Positions 7,999-16,151 of a stretch of DNA of 39,575 nt are shown here, piece by piece. Origin of the DNA: Anaerotignum sp. (GTDB lineage: Bacteria > Bacillota > Clostridia > Lachnospirales > Anaerotignaceae); the NCBI GenBank assembly GCA_020024265.1, contig JAHHTW010000019.1, forward strand, positions 1-39,575, read 5' to 3'. A program made the translations under genes and the position numbers. Numbering within the stretch: the stretch's first letter is position 1; every line of letters starts with the position of its first letter. The notes beneath the pieces were generated by a model. That model was not told where the DNA came from, did not search any database, and saw only the letters and a list, made by a program, of their open reading frames with translations.

Positions 7999-8721
7999 AT
8001 GAAAATAGCAATTATGCAGCCGTATTTTTTCCCATACATTGGGTATTATTCATTGATTGCACATACAGAGAAATTTGTATTTTTTGATACACCACAATAT
8101 ATCCGTAAGGGATGGATCAACCGCAATAGAATTTTGAACTGCAACAATGAACCGCTTTATGTTACTGTACCCATACATAAGGCAGAGCGAAATACACCCA
8201 TTCGGGATATTGTCATCAATCAAAATATACCATGGAAAGAAAAAATATATGGGCAACTGACCAGATATAAGGGCAAAGCCCCATATTATGCGCAGACACT
8301 GGAAGTTGTGAAAGAAGTTTTGGAAACAAAGACGGATTTTTTATCAGAGCTTTCAATAAAAAGTGTGACGCAGGTATCCGAATACTTAAATATTGGTGGT
8401 AATTTTGATGTATATGCTCAAATGGGTTTGGACGATATTACTGTACAAAGCCCAGACGAGTGGGCATTGAACATTACAAAAAAATTGGGCTATGATACCT
8501 ATATCAATCCAATAGGAGGAATGTCGTTTTTTGATGCTCAAAAGTATGAAGATGCAGGAATTTCCTTATATTTTTTGAAGCAGGAATTGGATTTTTATCC
8601 ACAGTTTTTGGGAATGGAACATTTTTCGGAAGGATTGTCTATCATTGATGTAATGATGTTCTGTAAACCACAAGAAATCAAAGATATGATGAGGCATTAT
8701 GAGCTGTTAAAGAAAGGTTGA
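7999..8721 (+). CDS. WbqC-like family protein
   Basis: A 240-residue protein of the WbqC-like family, found in O-antigen and surface-polysaccharide loci. The N-terminal signature IAIMQPYFFPYIGYYSLI, followed by FFDTPQYIRKGWINRNRI, is diagnostic. The C-terminal part has WALNITKKLGYDTYINPIGG. The biochemical activity of the family is poorly defined; members are linked to amino-sugar or acyl decoration of glycans. I chose ATG 7999 (GAGG 10 nt upstream) over GTG 7993. It is the first gene of an operon whose next gene starts at its stop codon. Confidence 0.88.
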   Translation: MKIAIMQPYFFPYIGYYSLIAHTEKFVFFDTPQYIRKGWINRNRILNCNNEPLYVTVPIHKAERNTPIRDIVINQNIPWKEKIYGQLTRYKGKAPYYAQTLEVVKEVLETKTDFLSELSIKSVTQVSEYLNIGGNFDVYAQMGLDDITVQSPDEWALNITKKLGYDTYINPIGGMSFFDAQKYEDAGISLYFLKQELDFYPQFLGMEHFSEGLSIIDVMMFCKPQEIKDMMRHYELLKKG

Positions 8722-8729
8722 CGGAGAAA

Positions 8730-9557
8730 ATGTGCAAGATACATATGCAAAGAATGGGAATGAATATTGCGGGATGCTGTAATTTGAAATGCAAAAATTG
8801 TTTGGCGTTTGTTCCCTATTATGAGTATCCATGGATGACATCTTATGAAGACGCAAAAAAGACATTACAAACCTATTTTTCCTTGGTTGAACGTGTAGAT
8901 AGATTTACCATTACAGGTGGAGAGCCTCTATTGAATCCGGATTTTTTGAAAATCATAGAAGAAGCTTATTTATATAAAGATAAAATTACAAATACCATTG
9001 ATATTGTTACCAATGGTACTATGATGATACCGGATGATATTTTGGACTTTTTTGAACAGCATAAAACACAAGCACGCATGATTGTAAGCAATTATGGTGC
9101 AGAGCTTTCCACAGAAATTGGAAAGATAGAGGAAACATTGATACAAAGAGGGATTACTTATAGAATCAGTCAATTCAGCGGGGATGATCTGTATTATGAT
9201 GGCTGGATTGATTTCTCGGATCATTCCCTAAAATGGAAAACGATTGAGGAGCGTAAGGCGAATGCAGCAAAATGTATTCATGCAACGGGGCAATATTTTT
9301 CTTTGATTCAAGGCAATATTTACCGCTGTTCCCGTTCCTATTGGCGTATGCATTGTGGCATTGTGCCAAAGGTGCTTGGTGAGTATGTTCCACTGATGGA
9401 TGATACCATTTCCATACAAGAGAAGAAAGCATTGTTACAGCATATGGTAGAACAAAAAAGTGGAATTGCCTGTGCTTACTGTGTGGGTCTATGCAATGAT
9501 GTACCACGTATCAAGCCGGCTATCCAGCTATCGGAAAGAGGGTGTGCGTTTGAATAA
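8730..9557 (+). CDS. Radical SAM protein
   Basis: A 275-residue radical S-adenosylmethionine enzyme. The cluster motif is C-N-L-K-C-K-N-C (CX3CX2C) within the first 30 residues, followed by the SAM-binding GGE motif in FTITGGEPLLNPDF. Additional C-terminal cysteines (AKCIHATGQYF, IYRCSRSYW, IACAYCVGLC) may bind an auxiliary Fe-S cluster. The substrate is unknown. Its place between WbqC-like and pyruvyl-transferase genes suggests modification of a glycan or glycan precursor. The start is uncertain: ATG 8730 has GGAG only 3 nt upstream, while a TTG at 8718 overlaps the previous stop. Either way the gene is coupled to the WbqC gene. Confidence 0.85.
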   Translation: MCKIHMQRMGMNIAGCCNLKCKNCLAFVPYYEYPWMTSYEDAKKTLQTYFSLVERVDRFTITGGEPLLNPDFLKIIEEAYLYKDKITNTIDIVTNGTMMIPDDILDFFEQHKTQARMIVSNYGAELSTEIGKIEETLIQRGITYRISQFSGDDLYYDGWIDFSDHSLKWKTIEERKANAAKCIHATGQYFSLIQGNIYRCSRSYWRMHCGIVPKVLGEYVPLMDDTISIQEKKALLQHMVEQKSGIACAYCVGLCNDVPRIKPAIQLSERGCAFE

Positions 9558-10857
9558 GGGGATTTTAGTAACCGGATTGTCTACATTGCATTGGGGTAGA
9601 TTACAGTATGGAAATGTAGGCAATTATTATATTGTAGAGCCTATGTTTCGGCTGTTGCATAAGCATTTTCCAAAGTGTACGATTTATACCACACTGCAAA
9701 TGGATCAAACATTTGTGGAAAAGGAAAAGATCGAAGTGTTGCCTATGGATTTGTATTATGCATGGAAAGAAACGGATATTCCCAATGCACAGCAGGATGT
9801 TGCAGTTGCCCGAAAAATATTGCAGCAGGATGTAGCGGAATCCACACCATATATAGATGCATTGCAAAAATGCTTTTTGGTCATCAATCTTTCCGGCGAT
9901 ATGTGGGGCAATAATGCGGAGCATGTGGGGAAGGAACGTTTTTATGTGGACTGCTTAAAAATGCAGACTGCACAGATGCTTGGAAAAAAGACCATACTTT
10001 ATGCAGCTACACCGGGACCTTTTGATCAAACAAAGCGGGAAGCATTGGCAAAAGAGGTATTTGAAGCATTTGATTTGGTAGTCATCCGTGAAAGGGTGTC
10101 TAAAGACAACTTGCAGAAATGGGGAATGGATACTCGTAAGGTGGTATATGCACCCTGCCCATCCTTCTTATTTGAAGCAAATCAAAATCTCCTGTCAAAA
10201 TGGGGGAAGCTGGAGGATGAAATCCATGCCAATCATGAAGTGTTGGTGGGTATGACATTTGGTGGCTTTAATATGCCAAAGGGACCGTATGATATGTGGC
10301 CGAGAGAAGAAGCACAATACGATTGTTTTTTGACTGTTGCAAGGTATATTACGGCAGAGTTGAAAGCAAAAATCATATTGTTCTCGCATACAAACGGTTT
10401 TGACCTTCCTCCGCATTTTCGATTGAAAAATGGGCGGGACTTCGATATCCTGCATCAGTTTTATCATATTTTTGTAAACAAATATCCGGATTTGGCAGAG
10501 CAAATCACATTGGTGGATGAACCGATGCTACCATATGATTTGAAGGGCTTTATTGGTAAGCTGGATATGCTTTTTACTGGGCGTGTGCATGCATCTGTAG
10601 CAGCAACCAGTCAGTATGTGCCAACTGTTTTTTTGGAATATGACAGCAGAATCATTTATAGTGATAAAATGAAAGGATTTTCTGAACAATTGGGATTAGA
10701 GCAGTATGTTTGCAGGCCGGAGAATTTGGATGATATGATAGAAAAAACAAGAAATTGTTTTTTGCACAGACAAGAGATTAGAGAAAGGTTGAAACGAGTG
10801 ATGCCCGATATTTGGCAAAAAGCAGATGCGATCTATGAACTGATGAAACAGATTTGA
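9550..10857 (+). CDS. Polysaccharide pyruvyl transferase family protein
   Basis: A 435-residue member of the polysaccharide pyruvyl transferase family (CsaB/WcaK-like fold). Visible features are YGNVGNYYIVEPMFRLL at the N-terminus, LVINLSGDMWGNNAEHVG, AATPGPFDQTKREALAKEVF, VIRERVSKDNL and the C-terminal LFTGRVHASVAATSQYVPTV containing the family His/Arg. Members move pyruvate from PEP to a sugar as a ketal, although many homologues in glycan clusters are uncharacterised. The start is most likely TTG 9550, which has AGAGGG 7 nt upstream and overlaps the radical SAM gene by 8 bp; the frame is open to 9460 without a better start. A pyruvylated wall polymer is the usual ligand of SLH domains, such as the one at 1-1125, but that link is only a possibility. 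Confidence 0.85.
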   Translation: MNKGILVTGLSTLHWGRLQYGNVGNYYIVEPMFRLLHKHFPKCTIYTTLQMDQTFVEKEKIEVLPMDLYYAWKETDIPNAQQDVAVARKILQQDVAESTPYIDALQKCFLVINLSGDMWGNNAEHVGKERFYVDCLKMQTAQMLGKKTILYAATPGPFDQTKREALAKEVFEAFDLVVIRERVSKDNLQKWGMDTRKVVYAPCPSFLFEANQNLLSKWGKLEDEIHANHEVLVGMTFGGFNMPKGPYDMWPREEAQYDCFLTVARYITAELKAKIILFSHTNGFDLPPHFRLKNGRDFDILHQFYHIFVNKYPDLAEQITLVDEPMLPYDLKGFIGKLDMLFTGRVHASVAATSQYVPTVFLEYDSRIIYSDKMKGFSEQLGLEQYVCRPENLDDMIEKTRNCFLHRQEIRERLKRVMPDIWQKADAIYELMKQI

Positions 10858-10910
10858 TGATAGAATATGCATCACAGATGCTGCAAATACTGTGGATACT
10901 TAGAAAGAAG

Positions 10911-10950
10911 CACAAAAAAATGAGCAGATTGCTGCTCATTTTTTTTGTGT
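10911..10950. terminator. Bidirectional terminator between convergent genes
   Basis: TGAGCAG (10921-10927) pairs with CTGCTCA (10932-10938), extended by A8/T9 runs on the two sides. It closes both the pyruvyl transferase gene (plus) and the glycosyltransferase gene (minus). Confidence 0.85.
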
Positions 10951-10985
10951 GCCATCATAAAGCCAATATATCTATCCCAACGTGA

Positions 10986-12488
10986 TTATAGTTGGTCGCA
11001 AATATTTTGTATTGCCATACTTTCTGGGAAAATGCTTTTTGCAACATAAGCAAATTGTATTGCCTCTTGTATTTTGTCTTGAATCAAAAGGAGCATCAGT
11101 CTACAAAAAATACCGGATTCATGAAGCATGGTAATATCTTCTAATTTCTGCAATAGCTCGAAGGCACGAACCCATTCGTCTTCTTCCATCGCTGCAAGCA
11201 TTTGTTGCTCCAATTCATTTTCAACCGTATTGGGTGGATATATTTGCTGTATGGCTTGTACAAATGGTTGATCCTTCACAAGAGCCAGCTTCTGTTCTAA
11301 AGGAGTACGAAGCCATACGGCTTCTTTCTTGGGTGTTTGATTCCAATACATATGAGAAAGCAGCTCTATCCCGTATAATAAAGGATTTGCACGATCAGCC
11401 ATGACACTAAGATATATCAATAGTCCCTCTTTGGTATGATCCTGTTTTTGATAAACATGTTCCAAGCGATATAAATAGTATCGAAAAAGGGCAGGATTGT
11501 CTTTGTCGGAAGCATAGATTTTTTTGACACATTCTTGTATGTATGGCTGCAATAGTACAACGGCACTGTTGCGATAGGATGCCAAGTGTGTATCCTGTAA
11601 AATCAATTGCAGATATTCCAGTTTTTGAGCAGCTGTCATGGAGTTGCTATTTTGTACAATAAAAATCAAATCAGCCATATGCCCGGCATAGACACTGTAT
11701 AAATGACGTATGTTTTCTGCGGTATCGCAGCCAATGTTCTGTAAACATTCCATACCTCTGTCAAAAAGAATTTTACCTTCATAAATACGAGAAACTTCCG
11801 GGATTTTTGAAAAAAATTGACTGCTTTGCCCGGTACGGTAATACATTAAAGGCTGCGCTACACTTACAAAGCTGGTACAATGCTCCAAAAATACAAATAC
11901 TGCCCAAGTATCACCACAAAGTTTTAATTTTTCCGGTCTTGTATACATCTCCTCGTAGCATTGATCAAATAATTTCGCAGAGTACAGCTTTCCCCATAGT
12001 GTGCGCAAGGAACCATACAGTGCAGGAAAATCGCCTTTCAAATCTGATATGCAGTTGGTCTGTAACTGAGGAGGAATCCGTTCATTGGTAATCTTTTTTG
12101 TAACATCATCAAAGAAATAACAACCACCAACCACAAGATCTGCATGAGCCGTATGCCCTGCTTCATACAATATTTTCAAAAAATCAGGGTGTAGGATATC
12201 ATCATGATCCAATTTTACAACATATTCACTGTCAAATTCGGGCCAGAAACCTCTTTTTGAGATATGGACACCATCATCTGTCATATAATTGACTTTATTT
12301 TTCAATACAATGATACGATTATCTTTTTCCGCATACGCTCTGACGATTTCCTCGCTACGATCAACACATGCGTTTAATCGAATGACAAACCAAAAGTCAG
12401 GTTCTGTTTGATTGAGTACGCTTTGAATGGTCTCCTCAACAAATTTTTCGCCATTGTAGACTGCTGTAATAAATGTTGCTTTTCGCAT
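10986..12488 (-). CDS. Family 2 glycosyltransferase with long helical C-terminal region
   Basis: A 500-residue protein. The first 220 residues are a GT-A family 2 glycosyltransferase: ATFITAVYNGEKFVEETIQS at the N-terminus, a nucleotide-binding ENDNRIIVL-like strand, and the metal-binding DHDD motif in VVKLDHDDILHPDFL. The acceptor part has GSLRTLWGKLYSAKLF. The last 280 residues are mostly helical without a recognised domain, possibly TPR-like. I chose ATG 12488 (AAAGGTGAAAG upstream) over an upstream frame to 12530. It is monocistronic, convergent to the WbqC operon and close to the phosphoramidate cluster, so it probably builds the same surface glycan. The sugar is unknown. Confidence 0.85.
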   Translation of the reverse strand: MRKATFITAVYNGEKFVEETIQSVLNQTEPDFWFVIRLNACVDRSEEIVRAYAEKDNRIIVLKNKVNYMTDDGVHISKRGFWPEFDSEYVVKLDHDDILHPDFLKILYEAGHTAHADLVVGGCYFFDDVTKKITNERIPPQLQTNCISDLKGDFPALYGSLRTLWGKLYSAKLFDQCYEEMYTRPEKLKLCGDTWAVFVFLEHCTSFVSVAQPLMYYRTGQSSQFFSKIPEVSRIYEGKILFDRGMECLQNIGCDTAENIRHLYSVYAGHMADLIFIVQNSNSMTAAQKLEYLQLILQDTHLASYRNSAVVLLQPYIQECVKKIYASDKDNPALFRYYLYRLEHVYQKQDHTKEGLLIYLSVMADRANPLLYGIELLSHMYWNQTPKKEAVWLRTPLEQKLALVKDQPFVQAIQQIYPPNTVENELEQQMLAAMEEDEWVRAFELLQKLEDITMLHESGIFCRLMLLLIQDKIQEAIQFAYVAKSIFPESMAIQNICDQL

Positions 12489-12803
12489 AGATCTTTCACC
12501 TTTCTTATTTTTGGATATAAATGAATCCATCCATATCGCATATTATGGATTTTGATGATATCAAAGTTTTTAGATATGGTTTCTATATTATTTTATCATA
12601 TTTTTCTGACAATGTCTTGTGCTTTCTTTTTTTGTTGGATCATACAGTACAATCTTTTAGAGTCAGGAGCGCAAAAGAGCATGTTGTATTTTGGATATTT
12701 TCAGAAGTTCATATAAAAATATCACAAATAATGATATTTATTACAAAAAAATTATTTTTTATGGTATAATGATAAAAATATATCACTTTTTGTGGAGGGG
12801 GTT
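12489..12803. other. Divergent intergenic region
   Basis: This region separates the glycosyltransferase (minus) and the repeat membrane protein (plus). Its only clear signal is the plus-strand promoter at 12741-12770. An 82-codon plus frame (12521-12769) lacks a ribosome site and overlaps the promoter, so I do not call it. Confidence 0.5.
12741..12770 (+). promoter_or_regulatory. Promoter of the repeat membrane protein gene
   Basis: TTACAA (12741-12746), an 18-bp spacer and a perfect TATAAT (12765-12770), about 35 bp ahead of the start codon. Confidence 0.7.
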
Positions 12804-13643
12804 ATGAATATGGAACTTCAAAAAAATGACAAATTGCGTATTACGGCATATATTGCCATTGCGGTGATTCTGGGAATCATTCATACGAATTTGTTGTTTG
12901 CAGCAATCTTGGTGGAAAGCATTGTACATATTTTGTATGTCAGAAAAATGTCTTTAGAGCCAAAAAAAAGAATGGTATCTTATGCAATTGCATCCTGTTG
13001 TCTTTTGTTTTCGGCAATTGTCTTGGTGGGAGAAATCAAACCATTGCCTGCGATAGAAACATTGGCAGTACAGGAGGATGCAAAAACATTTGATATCAAT
13101 CAGGAAGAAATACTTTCTTGGGCATACACACCAGAAGATGCGGATACTTCAAATCTTTTTGCACAGGTGTCGGATGATACGCTTGCAAAGGTAGAATTTT
13201 CTGAGGATGGTGCATTGATTGTAAACACATTGTCAAAGGAGGGCAGTTTTGATGTTACACTGCATGATGGGAATGTTGTGAGCAATGCAGTCACATTTAC
13301 CATTGTGGATGAGAAAAAAGAAGCAGAGCGTATTGCGGCAGAGAAGGCAGAACAAGAACGTATTGCGGCAGAGAAAGCGGAACAGGAGCGTATTGCGGCA
13401 GAGAAAGCGGAACAGGAGCGTATTGCGACAGAGAAGGCGGAGCAGGAGCGTATTGCGGCAGAGAAGGCAGAGCAGGAACGTGTTGCCGCAGAGCAGCAGG
13501 AGGTCAACAGCCCAACAGTATATGTCACACCAACCGGAAAGCGGTATCATTATAGTAGTTCCTGTAATGGTGGTTCTTACAGTCCTACTACATTGGAACA
13601 GGCGCTGGCAAGAAATTTGACACCCTGCCAGAAATGTACTTGA
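12804..13643 (+). CDS. Membrane protein with Glu/Ala repeat helix and C-terminal Cys motif domain
   Basis: A 279-residue protein. Residues about 10-35 and 48-70 are two hydrophobic segments (ITAYIAIAVILGIIHTNLLF; SYAIASCCLLFSAIVLVG). Next comes a beta-rich extracytoplasmic part resembling a bacterial Ig-like domain (TLSKEGSFDVTLHDGNVVSN). Residues about 173-232 hold five copies of a 10-residue repeat (AEKAEQERIA), predicted to be a long charged helix or coiled coil. The last 40 residues (YVTPTGKRYHYSSSC, then TPCQKCT) match the small His/Cys motif domain at the end of many Firmicute secreted or nuclease proteins, which may bind a metal. The start is ATG 12804 behind GGAGGGG; ATG 12810 is equally possible. 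Function unknown. Confidence 0.75.
   Translation: MNMELQKNDKLRITAYIAIAVILGIIHTNLLFAAILVESIVHILYVRKMSLEPKKRMVSYAIASCCLLFSAIVLVGEIKPLPAIETLAVQEDAKTFDINQEEILSWAYTPEDADTSNLFAQVSDDTLAKVEFSEDGALIVNTLSKEGSFDVTLHDGNVVSNAVTFTIVDEKKEAERIAAEKAEQERIAAEKAEQERIAAEKAEQERIATEKAEQERIAAEKAEQERVAAEQQEVNSPTVYVTPTGKRYHYSSSCNGGSYSPTTLEQALARNLTPCQKCT
13323..13493 (+). repeat. 30-bp tandem repeats (five copies) in coding sequence
   Basis: Units like gcagagaaggcggagcagga (the first 20 of 30 bp) repeat about five times with few differences and encode AEKAEQERIA. The near-identity at DNA level suggests recent expansion and possible length variation. Confidence 0.85.
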
Positions 13644-13821
13644 GAAAATATATGTTTTTATGGGCAAATGGCGAAAGGGCATTTTATGATATATATGGAA
13701 AAGCAGAAAGCAATCCCAATATATCAGGTGTGGTTTGGAATTTACAAAGAATGATAGCCACTTGATACAAAGTATGAAACAGCTTGTGCAATACGCTGTG
13801 TAAACTTATATGGGAACATGG

Positions 13822-13860
13822 AAAAAGGACTTTGGAACATATGGTTTCAAAGTCCTTTTT
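13822..13860 (+). terminator. Rho-independent terminator
   Basis: The 13-bp stem AAAAAGGACTTTG / CAAAGTCCTTTTT lies downstream of the repeat membrane protein. Being A/T-flanked, it could work in both directions. Confidence 0.8.
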
Positions 13861-14080
13861 GATATTCCAAGCAGAGAAATACGGGCAGCAGGCTGCCTCG
13901 GTCTGCTTTAGAGTATACAGATAGAAGACAAGGGCAATCCATGATGTTGAGCAGGCTGCGCTTGCTTCACCGAATTGGCATCACAATGCTACGAAGCCGT
14001 GTTATAGGACTTTGCCTGCAATGCCTTGGCAGAGATGCTCACAGTATGGATATATAGAAATACGCATTTTGCATCGGAAA
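13861..14080. other. Intergenic stretch with a strong hairpin
   Basis: A two-part hairpin at 13869-13908 (outer AAGCAGA / TCTGCTT, inner GGCAG-CAGG-CTGCC) follows the terminator. The rest is more GC-rich than its surroundings (ggcaatcc, gctgcgcttgc, cctgcaatgcc). I see no supported reading frame or known RNA. Confidence 0.4.
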
Positions 14081-14335
14081 TTATTTACTATTTCCATTCC
14101 AGTCAAAAGCAGATGCAGCCTTTAGAATCATCGCATCAATCATCTGTGATTTATATTGTGGCTGAATCTTATCAATATTTTTGGAATATATTTTTGCAGC
14201 ATCATCAATGCCCTTCAACAATTCATTTAATATTGCTTCCTGATCCGGTGGCAGTTTTTTCCAGCTTTTCTTTTTGTTGACTTTACTTTGAGTCACAGCA
14301 GATGAGCAGATATAACGCAACAGTTTTTTGTTCAT
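14081..14335 (-). CDS. Small protein of 84 residues, unknown function
   Basis: Starts MNKKLLRYICSSAVTQSKVN and ends AFDWNGNSK. It is soluble, basic at the N-terminus and mostly helical (DQEAILNELLKGIDDAAKIY). It is supported by GGAGG 9 nt before the ATG and by a near-consensus minus-strand promoter at 14443-14471. The 110-nt leader contains another open frame (from about 14384) that overlaps this gene in a different frame, but without a ribosome site. I do not recognise the family. Confidence 0.6.
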   Translation of the reverse strand: MNKKLLRYICSSAVTQSKVNKKKSWKKLPPDQEAILNELLKGIDDAAKIYSKNIDKIQPQYKSQMIDAMILKAASAFDWNGNSK

Positions 14336-14717
14336 ATCGTTTTTCCTCCATGTATCGGTCTATTTCACAAAGCCCAAGCTTGCCCATACCCAAAATGATT
14401 TTTGGTACGAGATTGGTACTTTTTGTCGAATGATGTATCAAAATTATAGCATTGATTTTTGATATTCTCAAGAACCTTTTGTGATGCATGAAAAAAGATG
14501 GTTATGGGAAAATGTCACAAACGCATTTTATACCATACGATGAAAGTATTTTTTAGGAATCAGGATGGCTCTGTCAGTCTGTATTGTATGGATGATGACG
14601 CTTTTTGCATAGCTTTTGGTTGAAAGGATTGCTAAATCATGGTTGTAAGTTAATTCCATTGTTGCTATACAAAAAGAAGCATGTAAAAGGTATGTGAAGC
14701 TTGGCATAGAGGAAAAT
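14336..14717. other. Intergenic stretch
   Basis: It contains the leader and promoter of the 84-residue protein. The rest (14480-14717) shows no supported frame. The minus-strand frame 14637-14879 covers a terminator and the end of a real gene and is rejected. Confidence 0.5.
14443..14471 (-). promoter_or_regulatory. Promoter of the 84-residue protein gene
   Basis: On the minus strand TTGAGA (14471-14466), a 17-bp spacer and TATAAT (14448-14443). Confidence 0.75.
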
Positions 14718-14748
14718 AAAAAACGGCGGTAATATCACGCCGTTTTTG
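14718..14748 (-). terminator. Terminator of the phosphoramidate operon
   Basis: The stem AAAAACGGCG / CGCCGTTTTT with a 9-nt loop, read on the minus strand, is followed by TTTTTTATTTT. It lies 75 bp past the last gene of the seven-gene operon. Confidence 0.85.
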
Positions 14749-14823
14749 TGTATTTGTATATATAGATTCGGAGAACCATGAGAAAAGATTTTTGGATCTG
14801 GTGATCCGGAAGGGTTTATTTGT

Positions 14824-15561
14824 TTATAATTGAGAAGCATACAGTTTTTCGTAAACCTCAATATCTTGTTGTGTATCACATTCTAGCCATAATTCATGTG
14901 TGGCAATGGTTTCAATCGGGAAGCCTTGTGTTACCATTGCTTGCAGTAATGTTGTCATATCTAATTTATCTATGGATTTGGGCAGAGGGGAGTGTATGGT
15001 TTGCTGCACCCATTGCCAGCTTTTGGGGGTAAATCGAATCAAGCCCATGTATTGTCCCATTACATCTGTAAGTGTAGAGGGTTTTTGTCCGATTTCCAGC
15101 AAACGATTTTTGTCATTTATTCGGAACGTCTCCAAATCAGAGAATGGATCTTCCATCCGTTTTTGCCACAACTGCCAAAAATCAGTATAGTATGTGAGCG
15201 CCAAAGACGCATTGCTCTGCTGTAAAGCCTGTATGGCTATTGGAGAAAATATAATATCTGAATAGCAGACCAAACAGGGTTCTTGTTTTAACCATTCTTC
15301 GGCTCTTAAAAGCGAACAAAACATATTGGTACTTTCCCATTGTGCATTATGGAAATAGTGTACGCCCGGAACATCAATACACTCTTTACGATAACCTGTA
15401 ACAATTCCAATTTCACTGTGCTGTATTCCTGCTTGCTCTAATGCATCTATACAGCGAGAAAGTATTGTTTTGCCGCATACAGTTACCATACATTTTGGAC
15501 GATCTTGTGTACGATTACCCAAGCGACTGCCACGACCTGCTGCTAATATAATTGCTTTCAT
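14824..15561 (-). CDS. Nucleotidyltransferase, candidate CTP:phosphoglutamine cytidylyltransferase (Cj1416-like)
   Basis: A 245-residue NTP-transferase. The N-terminus MKAIILAAGRGSRLG is the classic nucleotide-binding loop, followed by RPKCMVTVCGKTIL, and the metal-binding Asp is in VCYSDIIFS. The C-terminal part has LTDVMGQYMGLIRFTP and WLECDTQQDIEVYEKL. On its own it resembles sugar-nucleotide or LicC-like cytidylyltransferases. In this operon I infer the Cj1416 reaction: CTP plus L-glutamine phosphate gives CDP-L-glutamine plus PPi. I chose ATG 15561 (AAAGGAGATG upstream); it overlaps the previous gene by 4 bp. It is the last gene before the operon terminator. The family is certain; the substrate rests on gene context. 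Confidence 0.85.
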   Translation of the reverse strand: MKAIILAAGRGSRLGNRTQDRPKCMVTVCGKTILSRCIDALEQAGIQHSEIGIVTGYRKECIDVPGVHYFHNAQWESTNMFCSLLRAEEWLKQEPCLVCYSDIIFSPIAIQALQQSNASLALTYYTDFWQLWQKRMEDPFSDLETFRINDKNRLLEIGQKPSTLTDVMGQYMGLIRFTPKSWQWVQQTIHSPLPKSIDKLDMTTLLQAMVTQGFPIETIATHELWLECDTQQDIEVYEKLYASQL

Positions 15562-16151
15562 AAATGAAACATCTCCTTTATCCATAAAATATCTTTTTGA
15601 CGAAACGGATGATACCGTTCGGGATGCCACATAATCCCATGAATCCAAGGATAATCATGATGTATGATACCTTCTACAACACCGTCTTCACTCATGTGTG
15701 TAGCCTTCAGCGGAGCTTTGCAGCTGTGTGCTCCAAAACTGTGAAAGCTATTGACAATTTCACCCGTAGTTAATGGATGATGTACACGAATATGTCCGTC
15801 AATCGGAACCAATTCCGTACCGAAGTGCTCTAATATGATTTCCATGCCACGACATATGCCTAAAAGTGTGATTTTGTTTTGTATTGCATATTCAATCAGA
15901 AAGTGTTCTACAGCATCTCTTTCTGGTGCATCCCCACCATGGGTGAGCAAATCGTTTCCACCGGAAAATAAAATACCATCTATGGGAAGATGATCAAATA
16001 GTGCTTGTACCATTGATAATGTATTGGGCAGTAGAATTGGCAAAAAGCCACACTGCGCTGCAAGTGCGGTCCATTCTTGGGAAAGTGCATCTCTGCGTTC
16101 GCCAATTTCTGATAATACTTGTACTCTTTGTGTAATCGCAATATATTTCAT
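15558..16151 (-). CDS. Class I glutamine amidotransferase-like hydrolase, candidate gamma-glutamyl-CDP-amidate hydrolase (Cj1417-like)
   Basis: A 197-residue protein of the peptidase C26 / class I GATase fold. The catalytic Cys is in LLGICRGMEIIL (about residues 95-106), and the His-Glu pair is in GIMWHPERYHPF near the C-terminus. IDGILFSGGNDLL is the usual oxyanion-side loop. It has no synthetase partner domain, so it acts as a stand-alone gamma-glutamyl hydrolase. Next to the kinase and cytidylyltransferase I infer that it cuts gamma-glutamyl-CDP-amidate into glutamate and cytidine diphosphoramidate, as Cj1417 does. It is shorter than typical gamma-Glu-GABA hydrolases (about 240-250 residues). 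It overlaps the genes on both sides by 4 bp, so the three are coupled. Confidence 0.85.
   Translation of the reverse strand: MKYIAITQRVQVLSEIGERRDALSQEWTALAAQCGFLPILLPNTLSMVQALFDHLPIDGILFSGGNDLLTHGGDAPERDAVEHFLIEYAIQNKITLLGICRGMEIILEHFGTELVPIDGHIRVHHPLTTGEIVNSFHSFGAHSCKAPLKATHMSEDGVVEGIIHHDYPWIHGIMWHPERYHPFRQKDILWIKEMFHL

Noticed and set aside
13323..13493. Possible CRISPR array
   Set aside because: The repeats are contiguous without spacers and are in frame within a protein gene.
13100..13528. A 142-codon minus-strand frame rich in AAIRSCSAFS repeats
   Set aside because: It is the reverse reading of the 30-bp repeats in the membrane protein gene.
14283..14489. 68-codon minus frame upstream of the 84-residue protein
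   Set aside because: It spans the promoter of that gene and overlaps it in another frame. A shorter version from about 14384 has no ribosome site.
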